Part shown: positions 1-6,821 of the stretch, one piece after another | Layout: each line of letters starts with the position of its first letter | Position numbering within the stretch: the first letter of the stretch is position 1 | Origin: an uncultured Prevotella sp. | Lineage (GTDB): Bacteria; Bacteroidota; Bacteroidia; Bacteroidales; Bacteroidaceae | Direction of reading: 5' to 3' | Assembly: GCA_900555035.1 (NCBI GenBank) | Contig: USJX01000022.1 | Coordinates: forward strand, 1-38,787 | Length of the DNA: 38,787 nucleotides | Translations under genes and position numbers: made by a program | The notes under the pieces: model-generated | What the model was told of the DNA's origin: nothing | The model's input: only the letters and a program-made list of their open reading frames with translations | Database searches by the model: none

Positions 1-2
1 AA

Positions 3-98
3 ACAGGTATCGCCAACCACGTGAAAAGCGATACCTGTAACCACGCTAACGAAGCGGTATCATTTGAGTGATACAAGCGGTACTGTTTGAGCGCTATG
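3..98. repeat. cluster of GGTATC-centred palindromes and a 23-bp imperfect tandem repeat
   Basis: A perfect 10-bp inverted repeat (ACAGGTATCG at 3-12, CGATACCTGT at 29-38) is followed by two imperfect 23-24-bp tandem units beginning AAGCGGTA (52-74 and 75-98). The first unit itself folds (GTATCA 57-62, TGATAC 69-74). The shared GGTATC/GATACC core links the hairpins. It sits just past the stop of a truncated gene, so it may be invading sequence that disrupted that gene. Only one edge is visible because the window starts here. Confidence 0.6.
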
Positions 99-99
99 A

Positions 100-141
100 T
101 CATATGCCTGTAGGCAGCTTTCTGTATTCATTGTTTGCCAT
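100..141 (-). pseudogene. 13-codon 5' stub of an AAA-ATPase-like / PD-(D/E)XK nuclease family gene
   Basis: Reading leftward from the ATG at 141 gives MANNEYRKLPTGI and then a TGA stop (100-102). The segment RKLPTGI matches the usual N-terminus of the large Bacteroidetes family with an AAA-ATPase-like N-terminal domain and a C-terminal PD-(D/E)XK nuclease domain, which typically opens with R(K/R)LP(I/T)GIQSF. Here homology stops after GI and the palindrome array follows. A purine-rich AGGAG lies before the ATG and a good promoter lies further upstream, so expression signals survive without the gene. The family match rests on only a few residues. Confidence 0.5.
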
Positions 142-168
142 AATCCTTTCTCCTTTTTTAATATGGCA

Positions 169-200
169 CAAAGATACGGCAAATAATTGAAACCATCAAA
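169..200 (-). promoter_or_regulatory. Bacteroidetes-type promoter of the truncated stub gene
   Basis: On the minus strand TTTG (200-197), a 20-bp spacer and TATCTTTG (176-169) match the Bacteroidetes -33/-7 consensus TTTG-N(19-22)-TAnnTTTG. It points leftward to the stub ATG at 141. Confidence 0.65.
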
Positions 201-210
201 TTTTGAAAGA

Positions 211-283
211 GGAATTACGATGTTGCTCTCTGATGATGCATTCTTTCTGCAAGCTTGAATTCGCAGTTTTAATCATAGTTTCC
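211..283. repeat. left copy of a 73-bp imperfect direct repeat
   Basis: The segment from GGAATTACGATGTTGCTC to GTTTCC is repeated at 4939-5010 in the same orientation with only scattered substitutions; the central stretch GATGCATTCTTTCTGCAAGC is identical. No coding function is evident. The two copies bracket the AlbA/DUF2971/TonB-C region. Confidence 0.8.
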
Positions 284-534
284 CAAAATTGCATAAATAG
301 CAAAAAACGACAAAATATGGCACAAAAACTAGTAGCATCATTCGGTACGTTTTCTGAGCGTAAATGTACCATGGCTTTAGTGTTAAGGATATTTAGAAGA
401 TGTCAAAGAAGGAGATGCCAGATCTTTTAGCGAAGTTTGAATTTGAAGAAGAATAAGGAAATGCAGTGCATTATCAGAGAAGTGACACAAAAGTGTTTGT
501 TTTTGGGCGATAGCTTGAAAATAATCCTCAAATC
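284..534. other. gene-free stretch, no supported gene
   Basis: AT-rich, with stops in all frames. The only notable item is an 18-codon frame at 400-456 ending in FEFEEE; it resembles the tail of a lost protein but cannot be identified. No RNA gene or terminator was seen. Confidence 0.5.
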
Positions 535-566
535 TTTGGCATTTCGGATTTATTTTCGTAATTTTG
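535..566 (+). promoter_or_regulatory. promoter of the AlbA/Schlafen-type gene
   Basis: TTTG (535-538), a 20-bp spacer and TAATTTTG (559-566) form a near-perfect Bacteroidetes promoter. It lies about 30 bp before the ATG at 598, and no other promoter is visible before the DUF2971 gene downstream. Confidence 0.75.
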
Positions 567-597
567 CCCTTATTTAGGCGATAAACTATAAGGAACA

Positions 598-2058
598 ATG
601 ACAAAAGAAGAGCTTGAAAAGCGAATCAATGAGATAGAATGGGATGATTTCGAAATGAAGACAGCCCAGAATAAACTTCCTAATGATGTCTGGGAAACGG
701 TATCTGCTTTCTCTAACACATCAGGAGGTTGGATTGTGTTTGGTGTTCACCAGCATGGTAAGAAGTTTGATGTAGTGGGTTGTGATGACCCAGAGAAGAT
801 TGAGTCAGACTTTCTTAATACTTTGCGAAATGGGCAGAAGTTCAATGTGAAACTTACTGCTTGGGGCAAGAAATACAATATTGAAGGCAAAATCGTATTG
901 GCTTTTTATGTGCCTTCGTCATTGTGTAAACCTGTTTACTTTGGTAGCTCGATAAATACTTATATCCGTACAGGTAGTGGTGATCGCCGTGCTACTGATA
1001 TGGAGGCTATGGCTATGTTGAGAGACCAATCTTTCGGTAGTAGAAGTGAGCAACCTGTAGAGGGAACAAGTATCAAAGATTTGAATCCGATTTCTCTTGA
1101 AACTTATCATAACCATGTGATGAGATTCAATCCTTCATTTCCTTATGTAGATTTGCCAATGGATCAATTTTGTGAGAAAGTTGGTATTTGTACCGCAAAA
1201 GGAGAACTAACCTTTGGAGGTATGCTCATGTTTGGAGGAAGAGATGTTGTGCAAGCTCATGTTGGTAATTTTTGGATAGACTATTTGGAAATACCAGGTA
1301 CTAGTTATACAGATGCTAAGATACGCTATACCTATCGTTTGCAAGAACAGGATAATATCTGGGATTCCTATCAGTTGATTATCCAGAGACTTCGTAATTT
1401 TTGTGATAATCCATACATGGCATTGCCTAATGGGGTAGGTCCGGAAGATGAGTCGCAGCTCTATGCCTTGCGTGAGGGATTGGTCAACTTTTGTGCCCAT
1501 TCTGATTATTTTAGCCCGATGCATCCTACGATTCGAGTTTATACCAATCGTATAGAGTTTCAGAACCCTGGTCGTTTCATGTTCCCTTTGGAAGAGATTC
1601 GTACTCAACTTCATTCTCTGCCAAGAAATCCAAGTTTGATTAGATTCTTCCGATATGCCAAGCTTGGCGAAAATGCAGGCTTTGGCATAGATAAGATGCT
1701 GACATGGGAGAAACTGACAGGTAAGAATGTTGATTTTAAAAGCGATTTGGTATGCTCTACCGTAACGTATTGGTTTAGTGGGCAAGCTAGTGAACAAGCT
1801 AGTGAACAAGCTAGTGAACAAGCTAGTGAACAAGCTAGTGAACAAGTTCAAATATTAGTAAATGCAATTCGTGAAAATGTGTATTCTATGTTTGATATAC
1901 AGCGTAGGTTAAATATTTCTAGCAGAAGGTATGTATTGGTAGAAATGCTGACCCCTGCCATTGAGCAAGGATATGTTTTGCGAGCATACCCAGACAAACC
2001 TCGACACCCTAAGCAAAGATACTATCTAAGTGAAAAGGGGTTGAAGTTGGTAAAATGA
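598..2058 (+). CDS. AlbA_2/Schlafen-domain ATP-binding transcriptional regulator with QASE repeat linker
   Basis: This 486-residue protein has an N-terminal AlbA_2 (Schlafen-like, formerly AAA_4) domain at about residues 15-130; the motif FEMKTAQN...AFSNTSGGWIVFGV is typical. A HATPase_c_4-like region follows at about 280-380 (EGLVNFCAHSDY, NPGRF, NPSLIRFFRYAKLGENAGFGIDKM). After five perfect QASE tetrapeptides (about 396-415) a winged-helix domain closes the protein. Family members are usually DNA-binding regulators or accessory proteins in mobile and defence regions. The ATG at 598 is preceded by a strong promoter. The DUF2971 gene starts 41 bp downstream and is probably co-transcribed. Base composition is AT-richer than in the chromosomal genes after 13 kb, in keeping with accessory DNA. 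The precise biological role is unknown. Confidence 0.85.
   Translation: MTKEELEKRINEIEWDDFEMKTAQNKLPNDVWETVSAFSNTSGGWIVFGVHQHGKKFDVVGCDDPEKIESDFLNTLRNGQKFNVKLTAWGKKYNIEGKIVLAFYVPSSLCKPVYFGSSINTYIRTGSGDRRATDMEAMAMLRDQSFGSRSEQPVEGTSIKDLNPISLETYHNHVMRFNPSFPYVDLPMDQFCEKVGICTAKGELTFGGMLMFGGRDVVQAHVGNFWIDYLEIPGTSYTDAKIRYTYRLQEQDNIWDSYQLIIQRLRNFCDNPYMALPNGVGPEDESQLYALREGLVNFCAHSDYFSPMHPTIRVYTNRIEFQNPGRFMFPLEEIRTQLHSLPRNPSLIRFFRYAKLGENAGFGIDKMLTWEKLTGKNVDFKSDLVCSTVTYWFSGQASEQASEQASEQASEQASEQVQILVNAIRENVYSMFDIQRRLNISSRRYVLVEMLTPAIEQGYVLRAYPDKPRHPKQRYYLSEKGLKLVK
1783..1848 (+). repeat. 12-bp tandem repeat (CAAGCTAGTGAA) x5 plus half copy, coding QASE
   Basis: Five exact copies of CAAGCTAGTGAA run from 1783 to 1842, followed by CAAGTT. 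Copies are identical even at third codon positions, so they expanded recently, probably by slippage. The unit length keeps the reading frame whatever the copy number. It lengthens the linker between the ATPase-like domain and the winged helix. Confidence 0.97.
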
Positions 2059-2099
2059 AAGCAATAATGTCTGATATATAAATATAGGAGAAATATATT

Positions 2100-2960
2100 A
2101 TGGATAATTCTGAAACTCAGGAGATATTTAATAGTATTAAGGACAAGTTAAGGAATTGGACTTCCTCTGTCTTTAATGAGTTTTATGGGCTTCAAAAACT
2201 TGGTAGTCTGTATTATTATACAGATATGAATGCATTGGTTAATGGGATAATTGTACCAGAACCAGAGGTAAACCATGAGATTTGTCTTTGGGCAACAAAG
2301 TGGTCACATCTAAATGACTCGCAAGAAAACTATATAGCTTTGGACATGTTGAAAGACGTGTTTAAGAATAATCTGGAAGTTTATTATGCTTTTGTATCAT
2401 TGTCAGGAGATAATCATTCTATTAGCTTTTCAAAAGAAAAGGACTCTTTGCCCATGTGGAGTATGTATGGTGCTCAGGGAACAGGTATTATGTTAGAGTT
2501 CGATGTTTCGGAATTGTTGAAAATATATGGTGTCAGATTAATGCCTTGTGTCTATTATGATACAGAATATTTTGAATCGGTGTGTAAAAGATTCTTTGGC
2601 TTAGATTTAGGTGATGAGTTTGAGTGTATGTCTAATGATAAGAAGACGTTAGCGATAGCCATCTTAACAATTATGTTTGTCGGAACTCTGAAAAATTCTG
2701 CTTTCAAATATGAGAATGAGGTTCGCATTGTCGGAGTTGGGGCTCCATATTATGATGATGCAAGGAAGGAGCAATTCCGAGTGAAAAATGGAGTCTTGGT
2801 TCCTTATATAAAGGAGTACTTGCCAAAATCATGTTTGAAATCAGTGTGGCTTGGTCCGACAGCAGATAAAGAATTGTCATTAGACGCTTTGCGTTCTTAT
2901 TTGGAAAGTCGCAATATTGAAGCAGAGGTGAATTGCTCTCAAATTCCTTATAGAGGGTAA
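2100..2960 (+). CDS. DUF2971 family protein
   Basis: The 286-residue soluble protein carries the DUF2971 pattern: YYYTDMNAL near residue 40, then ATKWSHLNDSQE, later CLSG-like FVSLSGDNHSISF and PMWSMYGAQGTGIMLEF, and a C-terminal KNSAFKYENEVRIVG. No signal peptide or membrane segment is seen. The family has no firmly established biochemical role; it is common in accessory and phage-defence neighbourhoods. It follows the AlbA gene by 41 bp with no promoter of its own, so an operon is likely. A fragment of a close paralogue lies at 4498-4556. Confidence 0.8.
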   Translation: MDNSETQEIFNSIKDKLRNWTSSVFNEFYGLQKLGSLYYYTDMNALVNGIIVPEPEVNHEICLWATKWSHLNDSQENYIALDMLKDVFKNNLEVYYAFVSLSGDNHSISFSKEKDSLPMWSMYGAQGTGIMLEFDVSELLKIYGVRLMPCVYYDTEYFESVCKRFFGLDLGDEFECMSNDKKTLAIAILTIMFVGTLKNSAFKYENEVRIVGVGAPYYDDARKEQFRVKNGVLVPYIKEYLPKSCLKSVWLGPTADKELSLDALRSYLESRNIEAEVNCSQIPYRG

Positions 2961-3013
2961 TTTGCGTATAATTATTTTTGTAATTAAAATTAATAAATAT
3001 TTAAACATAAAAA

Positions 3014-4111
3014 ATGAATAGACTTTTTATCATATTGACTTTTATTTTGGTTGCCGTTTGCACAGCTTATTCACAACCAAGAGAAAACTATAAGACATCT
3101 GCAAAAATTGTAAAGGTGTCTCAACTCGCAACGAATTTCATTAAATGGGAATATAATGACCATTATTTAAAATGGGAAGGCGCTCTCAATGATAAAAGCT
3201 TTTGTGCAAGTTCAAAAGATATAAAAAGCGTCAAAAGATATTCGGCAGAAGTACAATCTCATGATGAAAATATACAATCAATGAGAATTCGCAAAATATC
3301 ATACAATAACAATTACTGGTATCTACTCTCTATAACTTCATATGATGGAGCATATAAATTTCCTCTAATTTTTAAGGATTGGATTTATTGGAAAGTTACC
3401 AATCTTTATGTCATATATCCCGACCAATACAGAAAGCTCTTAAACCTACAAAATAACAACAATGATGTTATTATATATGCTGCTGGTTCTTATTTAATAA
3501 ACTCAAATGAAAAAACATTGAGTACGGAAATGTCTACCATATTCAGAAACGGAAAAGTAGAACATTCACCTGGTGCTTGCCATTTTTATATAAGAGTAGA
3601 AAACGCAAATACCATACGACTTTTACTTCCTTCTTCCAAGAGATTAGGGGCATCACGTGAACTAAACTTTAACAAGTACTATTTTGAAATTCCTAAAAAT
3701 GATTTCAATAAGGCTATTTGGTTTGATAAAATGACACCAGCTCAAATAACAATACCAACGCCTGATCCACAATCAATCTGTGATGTCAATAACTACAGTA
3801 CAAAAACTGCGGCACACTTTATCGGAGGGACAGAAGCAATGGAGGCTTATATCAAAAGTAATATGAGATATCCATCAAATTCCTATTATAATCGTATAGA
3901 AGGAACTGTTATTGTATCTGCAGAGATCAAGCACGATGGCTCTATTGGCGACCAAAAGATTAAACAATCCATAAATGATGAACTAGATAGAGAGGCGCAA
4001 AGAATCATCTCATACATGCCAAAATGGGAACCAGCAACAGAAGAAGGTACAAAAATGAAATCAATAGTAGACATTCCCATCAAATTCCAAATTTCTGATT
4101 TTGAAAAATAA
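3014..4111 (+). CDS. secreted protein with TonB C-terminal domain
   Basis: The 365-residue protein begins with a signal peptide (MNRLFIILTFILVAVCTAYS). Its middle 200 residues match nothing I recognise. The end is a TonB_C domain (about residues 265-362): FIGGTEAMEAYIKSNMRYP, then GTVIVSAEIKHDGSIG, then REAQRIISYMPKWEPA and DIPIKFQI. True TonB proteins have an N-terminal anchor and a proline-rich spacer; here there is a cleavable-looking signal and a globular domain instead, so this is probably a periplasmic protein borrowing the TonB fold. It has very AT-rich codons. A TATTTTTG box at 2973-2980 may serve as its promoter, but no clear -33 box is present. Confidence 0.75.
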   Translation: MNRLFIILTFILVAVCTAYSQPRENYKTSAKIVKVSQLATNFIKWEYNDHYLKWEGALNDKSFCASSKDIKSVKRYSAEVQSHDENIQSMRIRKISYNNNYWYLLSITSYDGAYKFPLIFKDWIYWKVTNLYVIYPDQYRKLLNLQNNNNDVIIYAAGSYLINSNEKTLSTEMSTIFRNGKVEHSPGACHFYIRVENANTIRLLLPSSKRLGASRELNFNKYYFEIPKNDFNKAIWFDKMTPAQITIPTPDPQSICDVNNYSTKTAAHFIGGTEAMEAYIKSNMRYPSNSYYNRIEGTVIVSAEIKHDGSIGDQKIKQSINDELDREAQRIISYMPKWEPATEEGTKMKSIVDIPIKFQISDFEK

Positions 4112-4130
4112 GAAAGAATAAAATAAATAT

Positions 4131-4448
4131 CAGCTATTTCCGTATTCCCAGTTGCTTCAGATGCAGGGAAGAGAGATCAACTTCTTCCGCAAGCTCAGCA
4201 ACCAAGATGCGCTGATTGTCGATGACTTTGGGATGGTTAAGCTGGATGATCAAATCCAACACGACTTTGAGCAAATAATCGACGACAAGTACAGCAGAAA
4301 GGCACTCATCCTTGCCAGTCAACTTCCTGTCGCTGATTGTTACAATGTGTTCCAAAGTGAGCTCATCGCAGAGGCTTGCTTGGACAGATTGGTGCATAAA
4401 GCAATAAAATTTGACTTAAAAGGCGAGAGTTTAAGAAAAAAGTATTAA
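4131..4448 (+). pseudogene. istB: 3' remnant of an IS21-family istB helper ATPase gene
   Basis: The frame encodes the C-terminal third of IstB: a Walker B-like ALIVDDFGM, then DDKYSRKALILASQLPV, then EACLDRLVHKAIKFDLKGESLRKKY, the canonical IstB tail. About 100 residues remain of the usual 240-260, and the Walker A region and N-terminus are absent. No istA and no IS ends are visible nearby, so this is a dead fragment. Residues between the LLQMQ segment and the Walker B strand also look shortened. The homology begins only about 20 bp after the preceding TonB-C gene stops, which marks a recombination junction. Confidence 0.85.
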
Positions 4449-4497
4449 CTTTGCCGACAATACTGAAGGTTACTAATGGAGTGAACGGGTATTACCC

Positions 4498-4556
4498 GGA
4501 ATACGCAACTTCTTTTGTTTTTAGTGAGTTTTATGGGCTTCGAAAACTTGGTAGTC
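4498..4556 (+). pseudogene. fragment of a second DUF2971 gene
   Basis: Positions 4509-4556 match 2161-2208 of the intact DUF2971 gene at 43 of 48 bases, without gaps (for example GAGTTTTATGGGCTTC). The similarity extends weakly upstream to 4498. Beyond GGTAGTC it fades quickly. No reading frame continues, so this is a decayed duplicate or the scar of a homologous cassette. Confidence 0.75.
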
Positions 4557-4669
4557 AATATTCGAATAGTATGAACTGTTTATATTAAAGTATCTTAAAT
4601 CATAAATGTAAATTCGATAAATTCATGTTTTTTATAAATTTGCAAAACAAGAGCAAAATTGTATAAAAG

Positions 4670-4846
4670 ATGAGTCAACTTGAAAAAGTGGGTCTTCTTG
4701 TATATACAGCGATCAAGAGTGGCATGCTTTCTCCAGGCAAGGAATATGACTTTGATTTTACCATGAGCTCTTGGAATCAGAAACTTGGGAGGCAAAGCCT
4801 ACCTACAAAGGCTTTATGGGATACGGACCTGGGTGTGCAGTCCTGA
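4670..4846 (+). CDS. small hypothetical ORF (58 codons)
   Basis: An ATG at 4670 opens 58 codons (MSQLEKVGLLVYTAIK...) ending at a TGA at 4844-4846. A TAAATTTG -7-like box lies at 4635-4642, but no -33 element or clear ribosome-binding site was found. The overlapping frame from 4771 is also open for 71 codons. I do not recognise either product. Because the surroundings are full of gene fragments, this may be the 5' end of a broken gene and not a true small protein. Confidence 0.3.
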   Translation: MSQLEKVGLLVYTAIKSGMLSPGKEYDFDFTMSSWNQKLGRQSLPTKALWDTDLGVQS

Positions 4847-4938
4847 CAGATACCAAAACTGGAGCAGAAACGTTATCAGGAATCGAGAATCGTTTTTTAC
4901 CTACACTCCTACAAAACTTATTGTTTGCGGATTTTAGG

Positions 4939-5010
4939 GGAATTACGGTGTTGCTCTTTGAAGATGCATTCTTTCTGCAAGCTTGAATTCGTAGTTTCAA
5001 GCATGTTTCC
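4939..5010. repeat. right copy of the 73-bp imperfect direct repeat
   Basis: This matches 211-283 in the same orientation (about 85% by eye). It ends 12 bp before the terminator of the displaced tRNA fragment, so it probably represents the original sequence downstream of the tRNA, with the 0.2-4.9-kb region inserted between the copies. Confidence 0.8.
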
Positions 5011-5021
5011 TAAAACGAAAA

Positions 5022-5052
5022 AAGCAGTTAAGCGATTTCTGCTTAACTGCTT
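5022..5052 (-). terminator. terminator of the displaced tRNA-Met 3' end
   Basis: A perfect 12-bp inverted repeat, AAGCAGTTAAGC (5022-5033) and GCTTAACTGCTT (5041-5052), has a 7-nt loop. On the minus strand it ends in CTTTTTTCGTTTT, typical of an intrinsic terminator. A sister hairpin follows the intact tRNA at 12904-12932. Confidence 0.8.
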
Positions 5053-5063
5053 GATTTTCAGCG

Positions 5064-5111
5064 TGGACCAGCTAGGGCTTGAACCTAGGACCTCCAGATT
5101 ATGAGTCTGTT
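5064..5111 (-). pseudogene. tRNA-Met(CAT) 3' fragment displaced by integration
   Basis: On the minus strand the sequence covers the anticodon loop with CAT, the variable region, T arm, acceptor 3' strand and discriminator. Left of the anticodon 5' side the match stops and no D arm exists, so it cannot make a tRNA. Compared with the intact gene at 12945-13018, the T stem is CTAGG/CCTAG in place of CTTGG/CCAAG: a compensated base-pair change, so both 3' ends evolved as working tRNA sequence. Confidence 0.9.
5087..5111. repeat. left attachment core (att) of the integrative element
   Basis: 25 bp identical to 12968-12992, covering the anticodon stem-loop and variable region of tRNA-Met. Imperfect identity extends leftward through the T arm and acceptor stem. 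This is the expected direct repeat of a tyrosine-recombinase element. Confidence 0.9.
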
Positions 5112-5157
5112 AGAATAAAATTTCTTTGTATTTCAAGTGATTTTATTTTAAATTATA

Positions 5158-5189
5158 TTGCGTTGATTCATAGATATTTTGTAACTTTG
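5158..5189 (+). promoter_or_regulatory. probable integrase promoter
   Basis: TAACTTTG (5182-5189) fits the -7 box; TTGC (5158-5161) is a partial -33 box at 20-bp spacing. The leader of about 120 nt before the integrase ATG contains the three GTGTTCGCA repeats, so integrase binding there could repress its own gene. Confidence 0.55.
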
Positions 5190-5234
5190 CACCCGAAAGT
5201 AAAAATCATGTGAAATGCCACGAAATGGGCTTTG

Positions 5235-5265
5235 GTGTTCGCAATGTGTTCGCAGTGTGTTCGCA
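5235..5265 (+). repeat. three GTGTTCGCA direct repeats, left-end arm-site candidates
   Basis: Exact copies at 5235-5243, 5246-5254 and 5257-5265 have an 11-bp period, about one helical turn. The same 9-mer occurs three times inside the right end (12810-12818, 12872-12880, 12883-12891). Placement inside both ends suggests arm-type binding sites of the integrase or its directionality factor. Confidence 0.75.
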
Positions 5266-5312
5266 AGAACACAGACAGACCCACCCAAAAGTAGCAATAG
5301 ACTCTTTTAAGA

Positions 5313-6764
5313 ATGGACGCACAAAAGACCTCTCTCAACTGTAACAAAGTGGATAATTGTTCGCTGACTCTGGTGCTGGATAAACGTACCAATAAGTCAA
5401 CGGACGAGTACCCGATGGCGATATGTTTCACTATCAATCGCAAACGTTACTACCACAAACTGACAGACATGCCTTTTCAAAAGGAAAGGTATTTCAATGA
5501 AGTGTGCAGCGTGACAAGTTCTCGCAGTAGCCTGATGCCTATTCAAAAGGAGTGGCAAAAGATCCTGGAGGACTATCGCCAGAAACTTGTCAAACTCAAA
5601 AAGAATCAGGACTTGACTCTTGATGTCGTTAAGTCGGCAATGGCTGGTGTGACAACGTCCACTGCCAACCCAAAGAACTTCATCACATTCTGGGAGGATT
5701 TGATCAAGAGCTATGAAGCAAATGGTCAAGTTGGTACGGCTGATAATTATGCATGCGCACTGAACTCTTTCAAAAGAATTGTTGGCAAAGTTGATGGCTT
5801 CAAGATTGATGTGAACATCATGAAGAAGTGGGACGATGTCTTGACCAATGGAATCATGAAAGACGGTGTGGAGATTGTGGCTCCTGTCAAGGCTGCTACA
5901 AAGGGAATGTATTATCGCGCATGCCGTGTGGCTTGGAACGAATGCATTAAGCAAGGACTGCTTCCAGAAGAGAAATACCCTTTTTCCAACAAAGAGAAGT
6001 CAAAGCTGTCTATACCTCGTGGAGCAAAAAGGCAAACATCATATCTGTCGATTGACGAGATGACGGAACTGTACTATGTGTTTATGGAAAGACGTTACCC
6101 AGATACGTGGGGAAGCGCATACAAACATCGTGTACATTATTCGTTGGGGTTGTTCCTGGCACAATATCTATGCAATGGTTTTAACCTTGCCGATGCGGGT
6201 CGCATAACCTATGATAGAACGTACTATGCAGAAGGTGGACGTTGCTTGAAGTTTGAACGGCACAAGACACATCGTAATGTAAACGGAGAGGCAACAGTTA
6301 TTGTGCCAATCATTACTCCACTGCAAAACATACTTGATCAGATTGCTGCCAAGCCAAGTAAAGGCGCACGCGTTTTCCCTGATATTTTCAAGGGTTCAAA
6401 CGACGAAAGGGTGATGCGTAAGCTGTGTGTACAGGAAAACTCCAATATTAAGGATCGCGTGATACGCGTGTGTAAAGAAGTCTTGGGATGGGAAAAGGAG
6501 CCATCAAGTACCTGGGCTCGCCATGCTTTTGCAAGCAACCTTAAGATGTTGAAAGTTCCTGAGGAATACGTTTCGGAGGGTATGGGACATTCCCAAGGCA
6601 ACAATATTACCCGAGGCTACCAAGATATGTATCCATTGGAGATGAGATTTGAGTTCAACAACAAACTTCTGAACTTGAAAGAGAATCAAGAACCAGAGGT
6701 GGATGTTGACAGTATGACTCCAGAGGAAATGAAGGAGTTTATTAAGAGAATGATAGGGAAATAA
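5313..6764 (+). CDS. int: tyrosine recombinase / integrase
   Basis: The 483-residue protein catalyses site-specific integration and excision at the tRNA-Met site. An N-terminal arm-binding part precedes a core-binding SAM-like domain (about residues 120-220, with TADNYACALNSFKRIVG) and the catalytic domain (about 250-460). Visible catalytic elements are the lysine of FERHKTH, the R of STWARHAFASNL, the MGHS histidine and the tyrosine in TRGYQDMY. The first catalytic Arg position (in NGFNLADAG) and the His of the HxxR box appear replaced, as reported for several Bacteroidetes integrases of the CTnDOT/NBU type. The protein ends with an acidic tail and an amphipathic helix. It lies about 200 bp inside the left att core and reads into the element. 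Confidence 0.92.
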   Translation: MDAQKTSLNCNKVDNCSLTLVLDKRTNKSTDEYPMAICFTINRKRYYHKLTDMPFQKERYFNEVCSVTSSRSSLMPIQKEWQKILEDYRQKLVKLKKNQDLTLDVVKSAMAGVTTSTANPKNFITFWEDLIKSYEANGQVGTADNYACALNSFKRIVGKVDGFKIDVNIMKKWDDVLTNGIMKDGVEIVAPVKAATKGMYYRACRVAWNECIKQGLLPEEKYPFSNKEKSKLSIPRGAKRQTSYLSIDEMTELYYVFMERRYPDTWGSAYKHRVHYSLGLFLAQYLCNGFNLADAGRITYDRTYYAEGGRCLKFERHKTHRNVNGEATVIVPIITPLQNILDQIAAKPSKGARVFPDIFKGSNDERVMRKLCVQENSNIKDRVIRVCKEVLGWEKEPSSTWARHAFASNLKMLKVPEEYVSEGMGHSQGNNITRGYQDMYPLEMRFEFNNKLLNLKENQEPEVDVDSMTPEEMKEFIKRMIGK

Positions 6765-6770
6765 AGAAAT

Positions 6771-6804
6771 TTTGCCCTGTTGTCAAATCAAAATAATAAC
6801 TTTG
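6771..6804 (+). promoter_or_regulatory. promoter of the ORF6N gene
   Basis: TTTG (6771-6774), 22 bp and TAACTTTG (6797-6804) lie between the integrase stop and the ATG at 6822. The box position supports starting at 6822; the upstream TTG at 6780 would fall inside the promoter. Confidence 0.6.
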
Positions 6805-6821
6805 TAGGCAAATTGAAGATT

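Noticed and set aside
3..98. CRISPR array
   Set aside because: Units are tandem and palindromic with no unique spacers and no cas genes.
211..283. AAGCTTGAATTC-type bases that look like a cloning site
   Set aside because: The same bases occur in a diverged second copy at 4939-5010, so they are natural repeat sequence, not vector.
400..456. 18-codon frame ending FEFEEE
   Set aside because: Too short and no supported start; may be a protein tail but cannot be identified.
1207..1851. Long minus-strand frame with LFTS repeats
   Set aside because: It is the antisense of the AlbA gene and its QASE repeat; no promoter, no recognisable domain.
4771..4986. 71-codon plus-strand frame
   Set aside because: It begins at a TTG without ribosome-binding site, overlaps the 58-codon frame and runs into the non-coding repeat.
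5064..5111. A second functional tRNA-Met
   Set aside because: It lacks the 5' acceptor strand and D arm; only the 3' half remains.
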